Shown piece after piece: positions 56,564 through 64,000 of a stretch of DNA of 64,000 bases. The notes below the pieces were generated by a model. That model had not been told where the DNA came from, searched no databases, and saw nothing but the letters and a program-made list of their open reading frames with translations. The DNA is from Cranoglanis bouderius (Eukaryota > Chordata > Actinopteri > Siluriformes > Cranoglanididae). The stretch's first letter is position 1, and each line of letters starts with the position of its first letter. A program made the translations under genes and the position numbers. The stretch covers positions 11,043,754 to 11,107,753 of the forward strand of contig CM042566.1 in NCBI GenBank assembly GCA_023630585.1, given 5' to 3'.

Positions 56564-57582
56564 TGGGAGGAAACGGAGGCAAAACACTTGATGAATGTGA
56601 GAAATAAAATTACGTGTGAGTGAAGACATGTAGAGACATGCAGAAAGGCATAGTCAGAAGACTAATATGAAGCCAGAGAAAAGGAAGAAAGAGAGAGAAA
56701 ACTCACCTTGTTGGTTCCTGATGTCTAGCGGAGTCATTTGCTGGTGTAAATTCACCCATTGATATGAGCGAGAGAGATGCGCTACCTTCAGACAGGCCTG
56801 TTTTTCTCCTGCTGTTTTTGGTGGAAATGAGGCGGCCTGAGGCCCGTGGGTGGCCTTCCATCACATTCAGCTTGCCACTAATGGAGTCAGAGCTGAGTAC
56901 ATTTGGAATAATTCAGCCTTTTGTTTGAGAAAAGCGGTTAGCTCCAACAGGGGGAGGTCGACTGCATTCAGCATGCTATAATGTGGAAATATGAGAGCCA
57001 TTCCAGGGCTGTGCAAATTGTTCTTGCTGGTAGGAGCAGAGGAGAAACTATAGGCTGATAGATTGCAAGCGATATAGATCGGCCATAACTTAATAAACAA
57101 CTCCAGCAAGGACAGAACATCTTGTTCCAGTCCTTCTAAATACTTTGGTGTCTTTTTCAATACATTGAGCTATTTTATATTGCACATAGTAGGAGTAAGT
57201 TTTAACTTTGCTTCAGTTGTGACTGTAGAAACTTGCAGCTAATTTACTATGTGAACTTTTTTCTAAAAAAATGACACTTTTCCAATGAGGTCTCAATATT
57301 TTTATTTCTCATAGGTCTTTTGAGTGTGCTGATTCAAGGAAACCTTGTGCCACCTCTGACTAATGTGTATATATAGATATCTGATGATGGCATTCTATAC
57401 AAAGTGCCACAAGGCCACATACTTGTCCTCTTTCTCGATGCTGTAAAATGAATTGTTTTCCAAACAAAGCAAATGTAATGAAAAGGCTTGTGTACAATAT
57501 TTTCCTGCCAAAATGCTGAATTTATGTATGTGGTCACATGGCCATATGGTTACATGGAATTACTGTATACGGACATTATATA
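54765..57582 (+). other. Intron with two (GA)n microsatellites
   Basis: GA repeats at 56237-56289 and 56500-56563. I checked for the next GH31 exon and saw none. The sequence is otherwise unassigned. Confidence 0.55.
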
Positions 57583-58106
57583 CAGTACTGTGCAAAAGTT
57601 TTAGGCACATGCAAAGAAATGCTGTAGAGCAAAGATGCCTTCAAAATAATGAAATTAAATGTTTCTACATTAAAAAACAAAACAAAACATAAAGAGCAGT
57701 AAACAGTAGTAAATGAAACAAAGTCAATATTTGGTGTGACAAAAAAAATAAAAATAGTAGTCTCCAGTACAATTTGTGCAGTTTTATAAGGAAATGAGCT
57801 GGTAAGTTTTATTGAGCATCTTGCAGAACCAGCCACAGTTCTTTTGGAGACTTTGAGTTCGCACTCGCTTCTTATTTTTGCAACAAAACCCAGCAGCCTT
57901 CATTGTGTTTTTGTCTGAAAAGTGGTCTCTTATGTAATATGCTGCTTTCTTAAATTTTTCTGTAATATTTAATTTTGTGCTAAAAAACTAATTTCTAAAA
58001 TGTTCTTTGTACTGACTTGATAATGTAGAAGTCATAAAATAAAAAAAATCTATAAACAAAGTTTGTACTAAAAAAATAGGGTGCCTAAAACTTTTGCACA
58101 GTACTG
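57583..58106 (-). mobile_element. Tc1-type MITE, family D copy 2
   Basis: 524 bp with both inverted ends (CAGTACTGTGCAAAAGTTTT and the complement ending GCACAGTACTG), flanked by TA (57581-57582 and 58107-58108). It is the inverse of 11884-12370. No transposase. Confidence 0.88.
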
Positions 58107-58108
58107 TA

Positions 58109-58210
58109 CACTATATGGCCAAAAGTTGACACCTGACCATCACACCCATATGTGCTTTTTGAATATCACATTCCAGATTTAATTCACTCTTATAATAACC
58201 TTTACACTTC
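58109..58210. mobile_element. Tc1-like terminal fragment
   Basis: Begins CACTATATGGCCAAAAGTTG directly after the TA that ends the MITE. This is a terminus style of another fish Tc1-like family; no matching right end was found. Confidence 0.45.
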
Positions 58211-59705
<1,495 letters not shown>

Positions 59706-61327
59706 CAGTATCTCACAAAAGTGAGTACACCCCTCACATTTTTGTAAATATTTTATTATAACTTTTCATGGGACAACACTGAAGAAATGACACTTTGCTG
59801 CAATGTAAAGTAGTGAGTGTACAGCTTGTATAACAGTGTAAATTTGCTGTCCCCTCAAAATAACTCAACACACAGCCATTAATGTCTAAACCGCTGGCAA
59901 CAAAAGTGAGTACACCCCTAAGTGAAAATGTCCAAATTGGGCCCAATTAGCCATTTTCCCTCCCCAGTGTCATGTGACTTGTTAGTGTTACAAGGTCTCA
60001 GGTGTGAATGGGGAGCAGGTGTGTTAAGTTTGGTGTTATCGCTCTTACACTCTCTCATACTGGTCACTGGAAGTTCAACATGGCACCTCATGGCAAAGAA
60101 CTCTCTGAGGATCTGAAAAAAAACAATTGTTGCTCTACATAAAGATGGCCTAGGCTATAAGAACATTGTCAACACCCTGAAACTGAGCTGCAGCACGGTG
60201 GCCAAGACCATACAGCGGTTTAACAGGACAGGTTCCACTCAGAACAGGCCTCGCCATGGTTGATCAAAGAAGTTGAGTGCACGTGCTCAGCATCATATCC
60301 AGAGGTTGGCTTTGCAGAATAGACGTATGAGTGCTGCTAGCATTGCTGCAGAGGTTGAAGGGGTGCGGGGTCAGCCTGTCAATGCTCAGACCATACGCCA
60401 CACACTGCATCAAATTGGTCTGCATGGCTGTGGTCCCAGAAGGAAGCCTCTTCTAAAGATTATGCACAAGAAAGCCCACAAACAGTTTGCTGAAGACAAG
60501 CAGACTAAGGACGTGGATTACTGGAACCATGTCCTGTGGTCTGATGAGACCAAGATAAACTTATTTGGTTCAGATGGTGTCAAGCGTGTGTGGCGGCAAC
60601 CAGGTGAGGAGTACAAAGACAAGTGTGTCTTGCCTACAGTCAAGCATGGTGGTGGCAGTGTCATGGTCTGGGGCTGCCTGAGTGCAGCCGGCACTGGGGA
60701 GCTACAGTTCATTGAGGGAACCATGAATGCCAACATGTACTGTGACATACTGAAGCAGAGCACGATCCCCTCCCTTCAGAAACTGGGCCGCAGGGCAGTA
60801 TTCGAACATGATAACGACCCCAAACACACCTCCAAGAAGCTGAGGGTAAAGGTGATGGACTGGCCAAGCATGTCTACAGACCTAAACTCTACTGAGCATA
60901 TGTGGGGCATCCTCAAATGGAAGGTGGAGGAGCACAAGGTCTCTAACATCCACCAGCTCTGTGATGTTGTCATGGAGGAGTGGAAGAGGACTCCAGTGGC
61001 AACCTGTGAAGCTCTGGTGAACTCCATGCCCAACAGGGTTAAGGCAGTGCTGGAAAATAATGGTGGCCACACAAAATATTGACACTTTGGGCCCAATTTG
61101 GACATTTTCACTTAGGGGTGTATTCACTTTTGTTGCCAGTGGTTTAGACATTAATGGCTGTGTGTTGAGTTATTTTGAGGGGACAGCAAATTTACACTGT
61201 TATACAAGCTGTACACTCACTACTTTACATTGTAGCAAAGTGTCATTTCTTCAGTGTTGTCCCATGAAAAGATATAAGAAAATATTTACAAAAATGTGAG
61301 GGGTGTACTCACTTTTGTGAGATACTG
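59706..61327 (+). mobile_element. Tc1/mariner element, family C, longest copy
   Basis: 1622 bp; left end CAGTATCTCACAAAAGTGAG and right end GTACTCACTTTTGTGAGATACTG flanked by TA (59704-59705 and 61328-61329). Inverted repeats extend over about 200 bp. Confidence 0.93.
60080..61082 (+). pseudogene. Tc1 transposase with early frameshift (family C)
   Basis: Starts MAPHGKELSEDLKK. An extra base in the A run near 60120 shifts the frame, and a TGA at 60261-60263 follows. From 60273 a 269-codon frame reads ARAQHHIQRLALQNRRMSAA and TIRHTLHQIGLHGCGPRRKP, then WSDETKINLF (first Asp), HDNDPKHTS (second Asp) and STEHMWGILK (Glu). An in-frame deletion near 60836 removes the TTGLL stretch seen in the 10563 copy, so the 34-residue spacing is lost. 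Confidence 0.85.
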
Positions 61328-61832
61328 TATATAGATGCTTGTGGATTGAGATTAACTGGGAAACTCATTCAGATCTCTGATCTCACACAGTGACAGTAGC
61401 ATACAGTATGTTCTATTAAAACTTTAACTCTGGTAATCATTTTAAATGGACCATGGATTGCATCTGAAGAACATAGAAATAGCAAACTGATTTACAACCC
61501 CAATTGCGAAAAAGTTGGGACAGTATGGAAAATGCTAATAAAAAACAAAGAGAAGTGATTTGTAAATGTACTTTGACTTGTATTTAAACAAAAACGTATA
61601 AAGCAAAGGTATTTGATGTTTTACCCAATCAACTACATAGTTTTTTGAAGATAAACATTTATTTTGAAATTGATGCATGCAACACCTTCCAAAAAAGTTG
61701 GGACGGGGCAATTTAGGATTAATAGCGATGTGACAAGTTGAAATAAGAAGGTGATGTGAAACAGGTGAGGCAATCGTCTAATCATAGTATATAAGGAGGC
61801 TACAAAAAAGGCCTAGTCCTTCAAGAACAAGG

Positions 61833-62377
61833 ATGGGTCGAGGCTCGCCAATCTGCCAACAGATGTGTCAATGAATAATCCAACACTTTGAGAACAACAT
61901 TCCCCAAAGGCAAATCGGTAGGATTTTGGGCATTTCACCTTCTACAGTGCACAATATAATTAAAAGTTTCAAGGAATACGGTCAAATCTCGGTGCATAAA
62001 GGGCGTGGCCGAAAACCACTTCTGAATGCGCGTGATCTCCGATTCATCAGACGTCACTGTCTTAAAAACCGTCATGAGTCTGTAATGGATATCCTGACAT
62101 GGGCTCGGGAATACTTTGGTAAACCTTTGTCAGTCAGCACCATTCGTCACTGCATCCACAGATGCAAGTTAAGGCTTTACTATGCAGAGCAGAAGCCATA
62201 CATCAACACTGTCCAGAAGCGTCACCGACCTCTCTGGGCTCGGTCTCATCTGAGATGGACAGTAGCACAGTGGAATCGTGTTTTGTGGTCCGACGAGTCA
62301 ACATTTCAAATAGTTTTTGGACAAAACAGCCATCGTGTTCTCTGGCCCAAAGAGGAAACGGACCATCCAAGCTTTTA
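61833..62377 (+). pseudogene. Tc1 transposase remnant (family A copy 4)
   Basis: MGRGSPICQQMCQ then TGA (61872-61874, where the 47107 copy has CGA). The frame then continues with ISPSTVHNIIKSFKEYG, LSVSTIRHCIHRCKLRLYYA and the intact first catalytic motif LWSDESTFQIVFG, until the nested element interrupts it. Confidence 0.85.
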
Positions 62378-62625
62378 CAGTGGGGGAAAAAAGTATTTGA
62401 TCCCCTGCTGATTTTGTACGTTTGCCCACTGACAAAGAAATGATCAGTCTATAATTTTAATGGTAGATGTATTTTAACAGTGAGAGACAGAATAACAACA
62501 AAAAAATCCAGAAAAACGCATTTCAAAAAAGTTATGAATTGATTTGCATTTTAATGAGGGAAATACGTATTTGACCCCTTCAACTTAGTACTTGGTGGCA
62601 AAACCCTTGTTGGCAATCACAGAGG

Positions 62626-63471
62626 TCAGATGTTTCTTGTAGTTGGCCACCAGGTTTGCACACATCTCAGGAGGTATTTTGTCCCACTCCTCTTTGCAGA
62701 TCCTCTCCAAGTCATTAAGGTCATTTTCAATTCCCTGGCTGAGGGAAGGAGGTTCTCACCCAAGATTTGACGGTACATGGCCCTGTCCATTGTCCCTTTG
62801 ATGTGGTGCAGTTGTCCTGTCCCCTTAGCAGAAAAACACCCCCAAAGCATAATGTTCCCACCTCCATGTTTGACGGTGGGTATGATGTTATGTCTTGGGG
62901 TCATAGGCAGCATTCCTCCTCCTCCAAACACGGCAAGTTGAGTTGATGCCAAAGAGATCTGACCACACCTGACCACAACACTTTCACCCAGTTCTCCTCT
63001 GAATCATTCAGCCAAACTTCAGACGGGCCTGTACATGTGCTTTCTTGAGCAGGGGGAACTTGCAGGTGCTGCAGGATTTCAGTCCTTCACGGCGTAGTGT
63101 GTTACCAATTGTTTTCTTGGTGATTATGGTCCCAGCTGCCTTGAGATCATTAACAAGATCCTCCCATGTAGTTCTGGGCTGATTCCTCACCGTTCTCATG
63201 ATCACTGACACTCCACGAGGTGAGATCTTGCATGGAGCCCCAGACCGAGGGAGACTGACAGTTTCTTCCATTTGCGAATAATCGCACCAACTGTTGTCAC
63301 CTTCTCACCAAGCTGCTTGGCGATGGTCTTGTAGCCCATTCCAGCCTTGTGTAGGTCTACAATCTTATCCCTGACATCCTTGGACAGCTCTTTGGTCTTG
63401 GCCCTGGTGGAGAGTTTGAAATCTGATTGATTGATTGCTTCTGGGGATAGGTGTCTTTTTACAGGTAACAA
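62626..63471 (-). pseudogene. Tc1 transposase remnant (family J)
   Basis: Minus strand: TKELSKDVRDKIVDLHKAGM, YKTIAKQLGEKVTTVGAIIR (HTH), then after a frameshift GAPCKISPRGVSVIMRTVRN and LRREGLKSCSTCKFPLLKKA. After further stops come TVKHGGGNIMLWGCFSAKGT and AMYRQILGENLLPSARELK. A deletion removes the second Asp and Glu blocks. Confidence 0.85.
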
Positions 63472-63472
63472 A

Positions 63473-63517
63473 CTGAGATTAGGAGCACTCCCTTTAAGAG
63501 AGTGCTCCTAATCTCAG
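63473..63517. repeat. Hairpin with 18-bp perfect arms
   Basis: CTGAGATTAGGAGCACTC, a 9-base loop, then GAGTGCTCCTAATCTCAG. It lies just upstream of the family J transposase start, on the transposase 5' side. Confidence 0.9.
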
Positions 63518-64000
63518 CTCATTACCTGTGTAAAAGACACCTGGGAGCCAGAAATCTTGCTGATTGATAGGGGATGAAATACTTATTTCACTCAATAAAA
63601 TGCAAATCAATTTATAACTTTTTTGAAATGCGTTTTTCTGGATTTTTTTGTTGTTATTCTGTCTCTCACTGTTAAAATACACCTACCATTAAAATTATAG
63701 ACTGATCATTTCTTTGTCAGTGGGCAAACGTACAAAATCAGCAGGGGATCAAATACTTTTTTCCCCCACTGTATCAGTGTCAGGTCCAAAATGCATAATG
63801 GATGAATGGGGAAAAATTCTGCTTGCTAAACTTAACCAAATGTTGTCTTCAGTGCCCAAACGGTGATGTTACAGTGGTAAACAGTTGACTGTCCCAACTT
63901 GGACATTTGAAGTGAGTGTATATTTTCAAAAATACATTAAATTCACAAAGTAAAACATCAAATAATGTGTTAATAATGCATTTTCAATATAGTACAGGGT

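Larger units (their letters stand above)
62378..63771 (-). mobile_element. Tc1/mariner element, family J, nested
   Basis: 1394 bp, ends CAGTGGGGGAAAAAAGTATT and the complement, TA on both sides (62376-62377 and 63772-63773). The inverted repeats are about 200 bp long and look almost perfect. A hairpin lies near its right end. Confidence 0.93.
61495..64000 (+). mobile_element. Tc1/mariner element, family A copy 4, hosting a nested Tc1
   Basis: Left end CAACCCCAATTGCGAAAAAG after TA (61493-61494). It is interrupted at TA 62376-62377 by another element and resumes at 63774 with CAGTGTCAGGTCC, as in the copy near 18700. The right end lies beyond the window. Confidence 0.88.

Overview
This is vertebrate nuclear DNA, almost certainly from a teleost fish: interrupted genes with GT/AG introns, dense Tc1/mariner copies of several families, DIRS-type tyrosine-recombinase retrotransposons, a Tx1/L1-like LINE, L2-like LINE pieces, a tRNA-derived SINE and long (TA)n, (GT)n, (TTA)n and (GA)n microsatellites. 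The SINE tail and the Tc1 mix look like those of an otophysan fish such as a catfish, but that is only an inference.

The one host gene is a GH31 alpha-glucosidase of the maltase-glucoamylase / sucrase-isomaltase type on the + strand. Seventeen exons can be placed between 11547 and 54764. They join in phase into 708 codons with no stop. They cover the end of the first GH31 unit, the trefoil (P-type) domain that opens the second unit, and most of the second catalytic domain, including the nucleophile Asp (WI|DMNE, split between two exons) and the acid/base Asp (GHWLGDN). The start of the gene lies left of the window. The last exons (after RNHNGKGNP) lie right of it, beyond an intron of more than 9 kb.

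Layout. 1-4640: an L2-like LINE broken by a Tc1 copy and by an LTR-like insertion. 4645-10332: a nearly complete Tx1-like LINE with (TC)n tracts at both ends. 10484-11328: a (TA)n tract and a deleted Tc1. 11547-11720: first visible exon. 11884-19939: a chain of Tc1-type elements, two of them interrupted by other insertions, around exon 16069-16218. 20544-23700: four exons with quiet introns. 24105-30187: a Tc1 split by a 5 kb DIRS element that itself holds a SINE. 30650-33111: three exons. 33555-39527: an antisense L2-like LINE, then a repeat split by a 2.16 kb LTR-like insertion. 39915-40594: three exons. 40699-43589: a Tc1 split by a THAP-encoding, TTAA-flanked (Kolobok-like) element. 44313-44403: the exon that starts with the nucleophile Asp. 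44920-51209: two Tc1 copies and a rearranged DIRS copy. 51615-54764: four exons with one antisense Tc1 in an intron. 54765-64000: intron with microsatellites, a MITE and three more Tc1-type elements, one nested inside another.

The exons form one transcription unit for a brush-border starch- and disaccharide-digesting enzyme; everything else is intronic or upstream mobile DNA. The notable biology is in the mobile DNA: six supportable nested insertions, a LINE bounded by TC microsatellite, and a small intact THAP reading frame in a transposon. No operon, CRISPR array or immune-type gene cassette is present.
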